Below, in pieces: positions 22,915-34,975 of a DNA stretch of 64,000 nucleotides. Position numbers and translations under genes: made by a program. A model generated the notes under the pieces. The model saw only the letters and a list, made by a program, of their open reading frames with translations. It ran no database searches and was not told the origin of the DNA. Source of the stretch: Odiellus spinosus (Eukaryota > Arthropoda > Arachnida > Opiliones > Phalangiidae); contig OY987236.1 of NCBI GenBank assembly GCA_963920705.1, positions 5,566,190 through 5,630,189 on the forward strand, read 5' to 3'. Every line of letters starts with the position of its first letter. The stretch's first letter is position 1.

Positions 22915-23502
22915 AATAATTTTGCTTTTCACGTTGCCTTTAACTATTCAAAATGTGGAAATTTTTATTTGCTCATCGCCTACGCGTCATCGCTTTGAAG
23001 TGGGACTCCCCTGAAATTTCGCAAACTTCTGCAAATATCGTATATATATATAATACCTAGAGTATATTAAAATTCCGAGTTCTCTGAAAGTATAAGCCAT
23101 AACACCGTGGTAAACTTGAGTTATATAACATAAATTTATCAATATATAGGGACTATAGCTACGACTTCGCTGCAATTTCGATTAGAAATATTCTAAAGGT
23201 AAAACGCGCAGTTGCGCAAAATTGTGGGAGTTTCAAACCCTTCCCTCAATTTTTAATACCGGGTAAATAAATATATGAACTTACAATTTAACCAAATTAA
23301 GTTTATGGTTAAATTCGGATTGGCAACAAAATATTTACCATCGACTGCGAGGAAAAAGAAAAAAAATTATAATTTGATAGTTTTTTTTTGCATAATTGGT
23401 TTATTTTCGGATTTTTTTTTTTTTTTTTAATAAATATCGAAATATCTGTCAATAATCAAATTCCACAATTTTTCAATCGCATCATTTTACCTATTTTATA
23501 AA

Positions 23503-23664
23503 TAGACCTCTTGCGTTTTTTTTTACCCCCTCAACTAAATCAGACCTGTGAAGGTGAATGATAAGCAAATGCGCAGTGACGGTGATGTTTCATCCCCATT
23601 TGCTTGTCTGATTCTGTGGTTGCCTACTCCCTTTGAAGGGGGTCAAATAAATGTAAGAGTTCTA
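23503..23664. mobile_element. MITE family Q, with a second end at 23675
   Basis: TAGACCTCTTGCGTTT at the left and, inverted, TAGAACTCTTACATTT at the right, followed on both sides by GACCCCCT blocks. A fresh left end with nearly the same sequence starts at about 23675 and runs to about 23760. Confidence 0.6.
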
Positions 23665-23779
23665 TTCTCCAGGTATAGACCTCTTGCGTTTATTTTGACC
23701 CCCTCCAAAGGGGTATAAGCAACCCACTAAATCAGACCTATAAATGGGGATGATAAGCACACGCTTAACGAATTATTAA

Positions 23780-24754
23780 AAATTTTAAAATAAAATTCCC
23801 CGCAATACTACGTCATCACTATGGTCGTGAGGCTGTTATAAAGCCTACATTTGATTCTCGCACGTGATAAGGTCACTTTCGAGCGGTCTTTTTAGTGTTA
23901 ACCTTACATTAAATAGGAGTCCTAGACTCGCCCTAAAAAATTTAGATCCAATCGTGTTAATATAATTAGTTTGTTTTATTACTTTGTCGTGACACTTTTC
24001 CTTTAAAGACATTAATTTAACGCCAGTCTGGTGTGAAAGTATTAATTGATTTTGAAATGAGCTTTCAAATGAGGTTAGATTTTCTCTACAAGAATAATAC
24101 TCGATGAATTATATCGTTAGGAATTGCGCTTGAAAGAAAAATATTCGATTAATACGAGATGACCTTTGGGAATGACCTAGTCCGTATAAATTTTCTCCGC
24201 TCCGAGATTAATCTGAAGAGACCACCGAGAAGATAATAATATCTATGCCCTTATTTTATTTTCAGAACCACCGTGGATGAATAATATAAGCTCGGAAACT
24301 GGAGTCGAAACGAAACACAATCAAATAAAATTATACCTTATCAAGCTATCAAGCATTCGATCTGATTGTAAATACTTATTCGAGTGTAAAAAATGAATAT
24401 TAAATTCAATTTAAATTTAAATTAAAAACTTAATTTATCAACATTTCTAAATAAGACTTTTTTGTGAGACCAGGAATGCATATATAAATATAGACTGAGT
24501 GAACAACATAATGACCTTACTGTATGACCTTACTCATAGGCAAGAGAAGAGCCCACCCCTCACCGTATTTCCAAACTTTATAAATTTTCTATTGGCTCTA
24601 TCGAATTTACGTTTTGATGACGTTGTTGACGAGAGGGGAAAAATTTGCTAGATATCAGAACTATCAGATCCGTATCTATTTCCTGCTGCCAATAGAAGGA
24701 GGTTATTCCTGATAAGACTGTTACGAAAATCGTTAAATTAATCCCCAATCATAA
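23780..24754. other. Intergenic, nothing recognised
   Basis: No gene, no clear inverted repeat. Confidence 0.45.
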
Positions 24755-25097
24755 TAAAGGGAGAATGCAAACCGACAACAAGTGAATATCTGTCGATTCA
24801 TTTTTCGTTTAAAAAGGCCTAAACAAATATCAAGTTATAAACCCATTTTTAACTTACTCGGAAATTAGGCTTAGCAGGGATTCATGGAGTATTTGCTATC
24901 TCAAAGTTCCTGAGCCTTCTACCACTCATGGGAGAATCTCACGATTTACTCCTACAATTTCGCACTATTCCATATAGATTGATGTTAAGCCTACTTTTCG
25001 TGTTAGTTAAAATTGGTTTCTATTTTTTTTTTACTAATGTATTAGGCCTATTTAAATGATTATGAATGGATAGAAATTCACTCGTTGTCCCTGTAAA
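24755..25097. mobile_element. Palindromic MITE family A, copy A4 (diverged)
   Basis: Left end TAAAGGGAGAATGCAAACC, right arm ATTCACTCGTTGTCC; about 14 bases of the right terminus are missing. Confidence 0.65.
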
Positions 25098-25940
25098 GAA
25101 TATGGGACTCATTTAAAAAGATTTTCTATATTTCACCGTCTTTAGAAATAAATTCCTCTATTAGTATTACTACTCCACTCTTGTTTCATACTCCGTAGTC
25201 TCTCTGGTCGGTCAGGCAGTTTTCCCTGACTCGGTAACTGGGTTGTACGATATTTCTCTATACAGGACTGAGATGATTGAGCCCATAAATCCTTTTTTAA
25301 CCACAACAGCTTCCACCCTAAAAGGGTGCGATGCTGCACCTTCTAATATTGGTTGGTGAAATGTAGAGTTGCGTATAGTGGAAAAATAAAAGGGAAATGA
25401 ACTGAAAAAGAAACTCCCAAGTTCCTTATAAATCTCGAGAAAATTTAATTGAATTTTCCTTCTCTTTCATCCAAATATAACATCGGTTTTGGCAGGTTTG
25501 GGTTATTTTACTGGCGAGTTATATCATCAATTAAAAATCCAGCGCGAATTATTGTAATATGTATAGGAGTTGACTAAATTACAAGTCCTCATATACCAAA
25601 TTCGATTCGTCGTTTTAATCATGACTAAACATAAAATATTAATCGTTATTTGATCATTTTAATCATGGTTTGATAAGGATACGATTCAAATCAAGTGGGG
25701 TGTGCAACTAAACGTTTAGTTGGATTAAATCAGATTAATAATTTTAATCACGACTAAACATAAGCATTGATCTATTTTTAATCGTGGTAATCTCATTTTA
25801 GTCAAGGTATAATTATGTTAATCAAGAAATAATAAACGAAGGGGTAACTAATTGAATTAGATTAATAATTTTAATAATGAGTAAACATAAACATTGATCA
25901 CAATTAATCATTTTTAATCATGGTTATCTCATTTTAGTCA

Positions 25941-26359
25941 AGATTTAACTGTTTTAATCAAGATTTAACTGTTTTAATGAAGATTTAACTGTTTTAATGA
26001 AGATTTAACTGTTTTAATCAAGATTTAACTGTTTTAATCAAGATTTAACTGTTTTAATCAAGATTTAACTGTTTTAATGAAGATTTAACTATTTTAATCA
26101 AGTTTTAACTGCTTTAATCAAGATTTAACGGTTTTAATCAAGATTTAACGGTTTTAATCAAGATTTAACTGTTTCAATCAAGATTTAACTGTTTCAATCA
26201 AGATTTAACTGTTTTAATCAAGATTTAACTGTTTTAATCAAGATTTAACTGTTTTAATCAAGATTTAACATTTTCAATCAAGATTTAACATTTTCAATCA
26301 AGATTTAACATTTTCAATCAAGATATAACCTTTTTAATCAAGATTTACCTTTTTTATTA
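25941..26359. repeat. 20-bp minisatellite, about 21 units
   Basis: Unit AGATTTAACTGTTTTAATCA repeats in strict 20-bp register, with point variants grouped in neighbouring units (ATGA, AACG, AACATTTTC forms). The flanks (25610-25940 and 26360-26460) hold looser ATTTTAATCA / CTAAACATAA motifs from which it may have expanded. Confidence 0.95.
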
Positions 26360-26505
26360 AGATGATAAGGAATCAGAACTAATCATTTAAACAGACTGAA
26401 CATAAACATTGATCGCTTTTTAATCACGGTTTAATCATTTTAGTCAGAACAATATAATCACTACCCGTATGAGAACGTCTCCCTTTAATACTATCTTCAA
26501 TTTTT

Positions 26506-26781
26506 CTAAATGGTGTATTTTTCTTTTAAATAATTGACCATAAACCCTTCAATTGTTTTCGCAATCTTTTTATCACGCTTTTTCACGCTCTTGGTGTAAT
26601 CTTTAAGATCATTTTGGGTGGAGATTCTATTCGCCAATAACACAATAAATGTAGAGAAAGATCTAAGAGAGACGTCATTAGATTGAAGTACCCTTATCAG
26701 GGCTTCCTTGGCGTTGGGGGCCTTGCTGTTATAGTTTAAGAAGAAAGTACTTTTGGATAATGAGGTTTGCACGCCTGCCAT
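26506..26781 (-). CDS. Unrecognised 91-residue reading frame
   Basis: An ATG-initiated frame of 91 codons, ending KEKYTI. The product is basic in its C-terminal half (KSVKKRDKKIAK) with amphipathic helical stretches, and shows no signal peptide or membrane segment. Codon choice is varied, unlike the AT-driven chance frames around it, and it does not overlap any repeat family I defined. No splice sites were needed. Against a real gene: no clear polyadenylation signal within 100 bases downstream and no family recognised. It could be a single-exon gene, one exon of a longer one, or a chance frame. Confidence 0.35.
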   Translation of the reverse strand: MAGVQTSLSKSTFFLNYNSKAPNAKEALIRVLQSNDVSLRSFSTFIVLLANRISTQNDLKDYTKSVKKRDKKIAKTIEGFMVNYLKEKYTI

Positions 26782-28274
26782 AACACGTAGCCTCTTTTCC
26801 TCCCTTATTATAATATAAATGCTTCACAAACTTCTTTACAGACTTTACTTAAGCAAAAAGGAAGGAAAGTGATGTAGAGGTAGTTTTCGGTAAATCGCGC
26901 GTTCGAGTAACGGTATCGAGTTACGTTGAAAAGTTTCCTACATTTAGACTATTTTTGCAAAGATGACTGTTTAGCGACAATAAAAAGTTAAACCTACTTA
27001 AGTTAAGAATTTTTTTCCGAAAAATTGCGAGACATTTTCATTATTTTCAAAGCAAAAACGAGTATTTTAAGCTTATTTCCAATTTTTGGAGGATTAAATT
27101 TAAATTCCACAGTTTCACATTTCCCCCGAAAACTATTTTTGGTTTTAAAGCAAGGTTTAAAAACAACTTAAAAAAATTAAGTTTAGTTTTTATTTATATA
27201 TTGAACTATATTTTGATATTTCCTTGTCCTTCTGTAAGTTTAAACTAATTTTAACTTTCTTCGACCTTTTAACATATTTTTTGTGTTAAATTAAAGCTCT
27301 GAACTTTTAGCAATGCTTTTGATTTGCCCCGACTTTCAATTATTAATTACATATTTTTGATTTTCAAGAAATATCTTAAACCTTCTTTCCAATTTAACTT
27401 TTTGATATATTTTTTATTTTATCCTTTTTTCCCCAGATTCTGACCCTTTTCTCCTTGATTTTCCCTTGATCTTTTGACCTCTTTTTATTTTACCGAGACT
27501 TATCCCTTGACTTTTTAACCTTTTCTACTAGAATCTAGACTCTCCCTTAACCTTTTGATCTATTTTTTAGACTTATTTTACCGAACCCTGACGAATGTGT
27601 CTGGATTTTGAGTTCGTTATGTTTTCATGAGAATACTATAATAAATCCTCTAAAATTCGTTATTTTCTAGGTTATTAAGTTCGCTAAATAAAGTATATAG
27701 GTGAATTTGACATTTAGCTGTCGGTTTTTTATAGACTTTGATCAAAATGGAATGGTGAAAAGTTCGATAAGGCTTTGGGTTGAACTCACTTTTTTTTGGA
27801 GTTAAATATAAAATATTTCTACCACTTTCCTTACTGTATAGGCTTAAAGTTAAGCCTGTTTTAGTTCACCGCTATATGGATTTACTCGTTATACGTTGAA
27901 TACTGGTTAAAGAGCGGACCCTGGTCTATAAATCGCTCCCCGCAACCGTCAATCTAAATAGAATTAACGTCGGCCAGCGCGCGCACGAGGTCTTGCCTCT
28001 TTCGACATCATTATCTGTATATACGTTTTCCCGCCCTTTTCCGACCAATTACGTTTAAAAGCAACATTACCAGCTGCTTGGATTACCAGACGACGTATAT
28101 ATAAGATTATTACGCAATTTCAAGGACTAATGGACTAAAAGCGCGCTTTTTATATGCCTTCGACAGCAAAACTTTGGGTCCATAAAGCTAGAAATATAAA
28201 GTCTGAATAAGTTCCAAAGATTTTGTGACATTCGTGACGTTCGAATAAGTTTATTAATGGGATAAATAAGACCA
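26782..28274. other. Intergenic, no gene
   Basis: 27330-27600 is pyrimidine-rich with degenerate CTTGACTTTTTAACC motifs. 27960-28100 is GC-richer with TATATATAAG near 28097, perhaps a decayed promoter. Confidence 0.4.
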
Positions 28275-28689
28275 TTAAAGGGAGAATGCAACCTAACAAC
28301 AAGTGTTTCTTTATCAATTCCTTATAATTTAAATAGGCCTAATCCACCAGTAAAAAAAAATTACAAACAAATATTAAACTAGAGATAAATTTAAAACTTA
28401 CCCAAAAATAGGCTTAGCTGGTTTCTTGGAAATCCTGTATTTCTTCGCATTGAAGGGTCATCGACCAATCGAGTGTTATTGGTAGTCTCATGGAGATCTA
28501 GCCTTAACGACAGGCTTTTGCTCATTGGTCGATGACTGATTAATGTGAAGTAATTCAGGATTTCCATGAATCCGCCTAAGCCTTTTTCCGGGTAAGTTTT
28601 AAATTTATTTCTAGTTTAATATCCGTTTGTAATTTTTTTACTGGCATATTTAAACGATATCGAATCGATAGGTTGCATTCTACCTTTAA
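28275..28689. mobile_element. Palindromic MITE family A, copy A5
   Basis: 415 bp from TTAAAGGGAGAATGCAACC to GGTTGCATTCTACC. The centre has GAGATCTAG and flanking CGACCAAT / ATTGGTCG inverted blocks. Confidence 0.85.
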
Positions 28690-29494
28690 AGTGTTATTTT
28701 TAAAGGCCCAGGTTTTCTTCTAGCTGCCTGTCACCTTTTATACCCCCAAGGCTTCGCCTGTATTTTGGGCTTACCAACGAACATGTTTTGGAGAAGGGCT
28801 GTATATTTCTTTTCTATCTTATGAGCATAAAATGTCGTATTTTTTGGATTTAGCTCCTTTAACCATGAAGTAGCAGTCTCGTTACAAGTTATTAATATTC
28901 TAAGATAATGAACATGGTCAATAAATTTTGTATAAAAGTCCAATACTTGTTATACAGTATTTGAATTGCTCTCGCGATTATGCGGGTCTAAGTTTGTTTA
29001 CACGTACATTCAATATTCATGAATAAAATGTGAAAAGCATTTGAGAAAGGTTTGTATATCAAATCAGGGGTTTACCAATTACGTAGTAAGTTGGCAGCGT
29101 GAGAAAAGCTACACGATCCCTATATATTTAAGCAAAAGAGTCAGAAAGTTAACGCGCATATCCGAGCTTGGTATACGTAGTGCCAATTTACGTTTAATTT
29201 TAATATATATATATATAGTTTCGTGTACAAATACAGAGTACACGAGATGGAGCAGCAAAGTAGGAAAGGGTATGAGAAGTGTTAATTTAATTTCGTGGTA
29301 TGTAATGTACGTGTCCCAACCGAATAATCCGAATTCATTTATTCCGAAAGAGAGATCCGCGAGACATATAAACCCAGCAAGAAGCAGAAATTATTCCATA
29401 GAAGCTGGTATGACAAAGACTATTTAAAAACACCGCGAAGACTGGTAAAGTAATGTTAGAAAATGGTTAAAGTGATGCTCTCACAGTTTTTAGT
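28690..29494. other. Intergenic, two open frames not supported as genes
   Basis: A 70-codon minus frame (28731-28943, TTG start) and a 128-codon plus frame (29041-29427, TTG start, crossing a TA microsatellite) are open but have no recognisable domain or signals. Confidence 0.4.
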
Positions 29495-29495
29495 T

Positions 29496-29832
29496 AGAAG
29501 CCGATGAAACCCTCCTTTGAAGTCTACTACTCTAATGTTTCATATAGCGCTCCTCTCTGTATGGGTAAAATTCCCAATTTTACGAGATCGGAGGGGTCCT
29601 ACTTCATACCCCCCTGTCTACGGAAAATTGGAAATTCTCTCTCTTCACAAACGACGACGTTTTTTTGACGAACTCCAAGGCTGCTAGAAATATTCGCTCG
29701 ACGAACTCCCGCTCCGAAAACATCTACCGTTAGGAGGCGTACGAATCGCGCTTTTTGAAACTAACCCATACAGAGAGGGGTAGACAAGACCAGGGAGTAA
29801 TAGACTTCAAAGGAGGGTTTCATCTACTTCTG
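29496..29832 (+). mobile_element. MITE family B, copy B1
   Basis: AGAAGCCGATGAAACCCTCC at left and the inverse ending CTTCTG at right; 337 bp. The 7-bp duplication seen on other copies is not visible here, so this copy is older or its edge has mutated. Confidence 0.85.
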
Positions 29833-30054
29833 TAAAAACCTAGTATATTCAAAAAATTTACAACTTTGGTTTAACGCGTTTTTAATAAAATAAAATTTAT
29901 TTTATTTGGAGGAGAAACTAAAAATTTCAAATTTTCTAATCAGAATTAATGACCATAATTAAAAAGTACTTGTTGTAGCGTCACATTCGTGTATTTTAAA
30001 TATATATTGGTAGGTAATATAACCTTTTCAATTATTGTCGATGGGAGGGGCTTT

Positions 30055-30290
30055 TTTCCGAAACCAATTTCCCTGAAATTTCAACAATATTTCCCTGAAA
30101 TTTCCAGGTCCCAAGACCAAACTACCGGCACTTCTGTCAATAAAATGCAGTAATAACATTGGGACACCCTGGAATGGTTTATAGTCTATGATGAAACAAC
30201 CCATTTAGACCAAATACGCCCAAACTTTAAATTTCCCTGAATTTGACTAATATTTTTAAATTTCTCTGAATTCCACTAATTCCGTATATC
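30055..30290. repeat. Repeat family D, copy D2 (degenerate)
   Basis: Several TTTCCCTGAAATTT motifs and the block TAACATTGGGACACCCTGG shared with D3 and D4. Confidence 0.5.
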
Positions 30291-32400
30291 TGTATTCTGT
30301 AATGATATATATACATTATATATATTAATTAATATATTATATATGTATTAATTGACGAGGAAATTTAACCTGATTTTCTCGAGGACTCCAACATAGCGAT
30401 GGAAACGCGAGGTTCTACTTGGACCGAGCTAATGGTATTAGAAAAATATTTACTCACTCAGAGTCGCTCTCTGTTCAAGGAAATCATTAACTATTAAGGA
30501 CCTACATTCAATTAACTAAGTCAACATTATACGTTAGCTTATTATGACTTGATTTTCATTAACGATGCTGAAAATTTCCTTCGTCGTGTATGTAGATAAA
30601 AAAATTGTTATTTTGCACAATATCTTTCAAATATCCGCATACCCCCCTTCCTTTCAAAGGTCAATTAAGCCTAACAAGGTCAATTAATTAAATTTAATAT
30701 TTGAAAGCTGAAATAATGTGATTTAGAGATTATAACGTTTTTTTGCGATGTATAGCAAAACGTTTTAAGTTAAATAAGTTAAGTTTCGTTAATTAAATTA
30801 TCTTTAAGTGAAGGAAAATATCGTTCCCTACGGCTGTGGTTGCGAGTTAAAGTAATTTAAGAGTAATGTAAGAGGAGTTTCAGTAATTTTATTATATTAC
30901 GTATATGATTACGTCACATAACTAATTAATATGAAAAGTCCTTTATTTCTTATCATTTTTTAAAGCCCTGACGTCATTTTTGACGTGAAATTGCTACGTT
31001 GACGAATACTTTACAAAGCCCTAGTTGTGACGAAACCAACGATAACCCCTAGAGAATTAACAAAGTCTGATTGAATTCGGCAAGATTGGCAAAATTTATA
31101 TATATTATTATATTGCCACGCAGTATCCGACTGTAATTACAACACTAATGAACGAAGTAATGGTTCTCACAAACCATGGCAGAGAAGGAAACCCACTAAT
31201 ATCTTAAACTGATTCTAACTATACTTGAATTCATTAGTAAATTGCGATTAACAAAAACATAGCCCCTCTTCTAGTGGAAGAATTAAAATCATAGGAAAAT
31301 GGGGTAACCCTATTCATATTGGCGCGGAAATTTGACTGAAGAACAAAATCTGAACGTGAAAATTGTGTAAGTTACGCGATGCGCAGGCGCGTTTGTTAAT
31401 TATTATCGCCCCTCCTATCCATGAACCTATAATATTACTCGATACAGGTCCATATACATCTCTAAAAGAGCGCCAGGAAATAAGTTAAAGGAAGGGTGAA
31501 AAAGAAAAATTTTGGTGAGATTATTCCAGTTACATCCTAGCTATAGACAAATGTCGCTTTATAGTAACCTTTGGATGTCTGAGTAACAACATTGTCCTAA
31601 AACACTGATTTGTATTGAATTTCGCGATTACCGTTGGATGGATAGGTAACCTTTGTTCGTTAATAGATATGACGTACTGAAGATAGAGATATGTATGTTG
31701 TAATGGAGATAAGTCGTAATGGATATATGTCTTAATGGAGATATGTCTTAATGATGATATGTCATATGCACTGTAATGCATAATTATAAAAAATCAGTTA
31801 ATCGCAACAGATTTGAGAAAAAAGTTTGAAATTCGATTGAAATATTAGTATTTAACCGATAACTGTTGGGCTATTATAAAAAATATCATAAGCATTTTCC
31901 AAATCTTAGAAATTACCGTGGAAAGTAAAGCCCCGTTTTCAATCAACATTTTTCAAGCTTTCGCTTTTCCAAGAGAATTAGCCTGTTAACGTTTGTACAA
32001 AATTTTGGAAGTTAATTAGTTTATAATAAGTATGTTACAATTGGTAAACCAATCAAGCAATTATTTTACATATTAATTTAATTTCTCTGACCATTTGGGC
32101 TCATTTTCAAATTAATTCCATGACCTTTTGGGCCAATTTATAAATTCCCTGACTGAATACGACAGCTATGTAACTATTTCGCGTCAATACATCAAAGTTC
32201 TTTAGCACTGTACAGTGATTTAAAGTCCAGTTGCAGCACTAACCTTAGTTTCGTATACGTAAAAAAACCTTAGACCAATCGGGTCAATCTTAATTTCAAC
32301 CTCCGCTAAGCCTATAACTCTATAAAGTAAGTATTTTATCAGATGTTTAAAGGTTTGCCTGGAATGTATTGATTATCCTTTTGACGCTCCCCTTAATGGT
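30291..32400. other. Intergenic upstream of the furin-type gene
   Basis: No gene seen. It contains an AT-only patch at 30305-30350, an 18-bp-period minisatellite at about 31697-31767 (TAATGGAGATATGTCT) and CCCTGA-type remnants at 32080-32160. Confidence 0.45.
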
Positions 32401-32966
32401 TGGGGTGGGAGTTTGAGCTACACGGTATGACGTCATTGTTACGTCAACGGATCCCGGCGCCGTTGGGCATCGAATCGTGCGGGTAATCGATAAGAACGTT
32501 GGGCGCGTGCGAAAAGCGATCTATAGAAGAGGCGCGCGCCAGAGTCCGGAGTGAAAGGGGGAAAAAGAGCCCGCAGTTAGTCGATTCTATTCTTTTAGCG
32601 ACGCCTCGCGAAGAAAGCGAAACCCTGAAACAGTCACAACCGCTCGCGAGCGGTCGAGACCAACACACCACGCATAGCAGCCAAAAATGTCGCGTTTAAG
32701 TTAAATTATAATAATAAAAATAATCAGTTTAACTATTATTAAAAACGAAAATAGTCGCGAAAACGAAACCATCGATTCAGTTAGAGAACTTTTAGAAGAT
32801 CGAAATTATCGCGGGTATTTTATTCGAAAAACAATCCTCAAATACGATCACAATATTACCAGAATAAATCGCTAAGCCTTTGTCTCTCAACTATCCAACT
32901 TTCTCTCGATTTCTTCTCTTCATTCTTATATTCCGTAAAATAATTATAACGAAATAGATTGGCGCG
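32401..32966 (+). promoter_or_regulatory. Promoter and 5' untranslated region of the furin-type gene
   Basis: The stretch 32450-32690 is much richer in G+C and CpG than its surroundings. A full palindromic cAMP-response element TGACGTCA lies at 32428-32435 and TTACGTCA at 32439-32446. The start codon at 32967 is preceded by an AT-rich leader. The transcription start is inferred to be between 32450 and 32600. Confidence 0.5.
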
Positions 32967-33149
32967 ATGGTTCGACCGATACATTTGGAAATCGTGGCCC
33001 TTTTCTGCTGCGTTTATTTGAAAGGGACCTGGCAGGGAAGCCCACCCGAAATATTCACGAATTCTTTTTACGTCAAATTGAACGGCGATCACGGCAAAGA
33101 AATCGCCGATCAAGTAGCCAATAGAAACGGATTCGTCAATTTGGGACCG
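32967..33149 (+). CDS. Furin-type proprotein convertase, first coding exon (partial)
   Basis: 61 codons from ATG to donor GGACCG|GTAAGT. After a hydrophobic N-terminal stretch (about residues 8-17), a likely signal peptide, comes the start of the S8B propeptide: IFTNSFYVKLNGDHGKEIAD followed by QVANRNGFVNLGP. The family pattern is FTN-x-V-x(7-9)-A-x5-HGF-x-NLG, which matches furin and its relatives (Drosophila Fur1/Fur2, nematode KPC-1); the usual His of HGF is Asn here. Furin-type enzymes cleave precursors after dibasic sites in the trans-Golgi and at the cell surface. The catalytic domain is not in the window as far as I can see, so the exact paralogue is open. Phase 0 at the donor agrees with the family break before the next propeptide segment. 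Confidence 0.82.
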
Positions 33150-33855
33150 GTAAGTAATTTGGCGTATTATCTTTTTACACGCGAATTATATTCAATAATA
33201 AATAACAGCTGTTAATGACTTATTAACAATATACCTAAAACCTTTCGCGAATCTATAGTCACACCCATATTTGTACTGATCCTATCACCTCGTATTTATT
33301 TACCTCGTTAATTAGCCGATTCTCTTAGATTTTGGAATTTTCAATCAATGGTGTTTTAATTTAAAGAATTTCTGTATTAGAATTTAATTTCTACGAAGAA
33401 GTTCGGTCAAAGGTTTGTTTAAATGTGGCTTATAAAATAAAATTAGTTTTATTACCAGATTGGCTCTTATTTTAAATAATAATTATCAACTTCGCGTAAA
33501 ATCATTGATAGTCGTTCAATATATAATTTTCTCTCCTCTACAAGTCAAATTATTTCCAGGAAAACATTGACGAGTATCTTCTAAAGCCCTTCATGTAAAA
33601 ACTTCGTATCGTTTTGAACTGTATTAGGATATTTTTAAAATATACTTAAATTTTTAGTTTAAAAATTATCTTCGTATCATTTTGAACTGTATATTTGAAT
33701 ATAAGAAGTTCAAAATCCATATAATCCATAAGTTTTTTTAAGAAGCCCATAAATTTTCGCGCCCTGCCTACTCGAGGTGAATTGAATACTGCCAGAAGTG
33801 TATAAACATATTTCGAAGGAAGTCCCTAACTCCATGACGAAACTCTGATGTTTTA

Positions 33856-34023
33856 CTAGCTACTTTCACACAAGATGCTTTGGATGTTAGAAATTAACTT
33901 TTCAGGTTAACAGTAACATTTTTTTGATAAAGGATCTCTGTATTTGACCCCAAAATATTCCTTTTTGACCTTTCACTAAAAGGTTAAAAACGGTTTCAAA
34001 ATATCTAGTGTGAACGTGGCTTT
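33856..34023. mobile_element. MITE family E, copy E3
   Basis: TAGCTACTTTCACACAAG at left, CTAGTGTGAACGTGGCTT at right; interior resembles the unit of the 188-bp array at 49129. Confidence 0.65.
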
Positions 34024-34442
34024 TGAAACTCGCAACGAGTTAGGAACTATTTTTTCTTTAAATTTTAGTTAAAACCTATAACTATTAATTATACCAAGAG
34101 AAGCTGACCAAGTGAGAAAGTAAGAGGAAGATTGATACATAATTTTAAACCTCGTAAAGGAAAAGTAGATCCATCTTATAGATTTTCAATAACTAGTTTC
34201 AGAAGTCAATTGAAATCCCTCCCGTTAGTAAATTATTTCTAACGTGAGAAATCACTACGACAAAAAGTTTTTTTATTCAACTGGGCGGACAAAAGCATTG
34301 AAGATCAACTTTTCCTACTCCACGGGAAAAATCGAGCTTTCACCAGGTAACTTTTTTCGAAAGAGCAATCGAAAAAGATTACCTTATTCACTAAATTTAA
34401 GTTTCAGATCACCCAGAGAGTGGTCCGGTGGAATTCACTATT

Positions 34443-34864
34443 AGCAGAGGTATATAATAACCCCCTTCGGGGGGAAGTATGAAAGCCCCTATACTACCAA
34501 TGCTAAAAATCACGAACAACAAGAGCCCGCTGCTGACTATCTAGGCCACTAGCTCGCGCTGGACTTCTCAATGTCGCTACTCTAGTAAATGGTCTTTGTA
34601 TAAACAAGACGGCTCGATTTGTGTTTAGAACTTCCTGTCTCAGGAGTCAGGCTGTCTGTTAAAATGGAGTCGAAGGTTGACTTCAGCTCGCGAGTTCCGG
34701 AAGTGTGCGTAGGGAAAATTTAGTGAGGTTCAAAATGGTGTAACTATTTTTTGGGAGTAAAGCGGTGTGTCGATCCGCCGCGATTTACGACGGGCACTTG
34801 TTGTCCGTCGATTTTGACTACCTTTCATACTTCCCCCCGAAGGGGGTTATTATATACCTCTGCT
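34443..34864. mobile_element. MITE family N, hairpin-bearing TIRs, TA target
   Basis: Perfect 42-bp TIRs beginning GCAGAGGTATATAATAACCC, flanked by TA on both sides (34443-34444 and 34863-34864). Each TIR contains CCCCCTTCGGGGG, itself able to fold into a 5-bp stem with a TTCG loop. Interior is GC-richer than the surroundings and has no long frame. TA duplication suggests the Tc1/mariner superfamily or a relative, by inference only. It interrupts the end of an E element. Confidence 0.85.
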
Positions 34865-34975
34865 ACGATCACATTAGCATTTCTTAATCGGTTTGAAACG
34901 GTTAAATCAAACCGATATTCAAATCGACAGGAATCGTTTTAAGCGTCATGTGTTCACGCATTATCTTTATAGTCC
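34863..34975. mobile_element. MITE family E, fragment E4 (split by N)
   Basis: Starts TACGATCACATTAGCATTTC and follows E1 for about 110 bases (CCGATATTCAAATCG, GGAATCGTTTTAAGCGTCA), then loses similarity. Confidence 0.7.

Noticed and set aside
25941..26359. CRISPR-like regular array
   Set aside because: Units are contiguous without unique spacers; it is a eukaryotic minisatellite.
26880..26940. Possible tRNA (GTTCGAGTAACG motif)
   Set aside because: No matching acceptor, D or anticodon stems around the motif.
28731..28943. 70-codon minus frame
   Set aside because: TTG start and no recognised family; somewhat protein-like but unsupported.
29041..29427. 128-codon plus frame
   Set aside because: Starts at TTG and runs through a TA microsatellite; composition fits chance.
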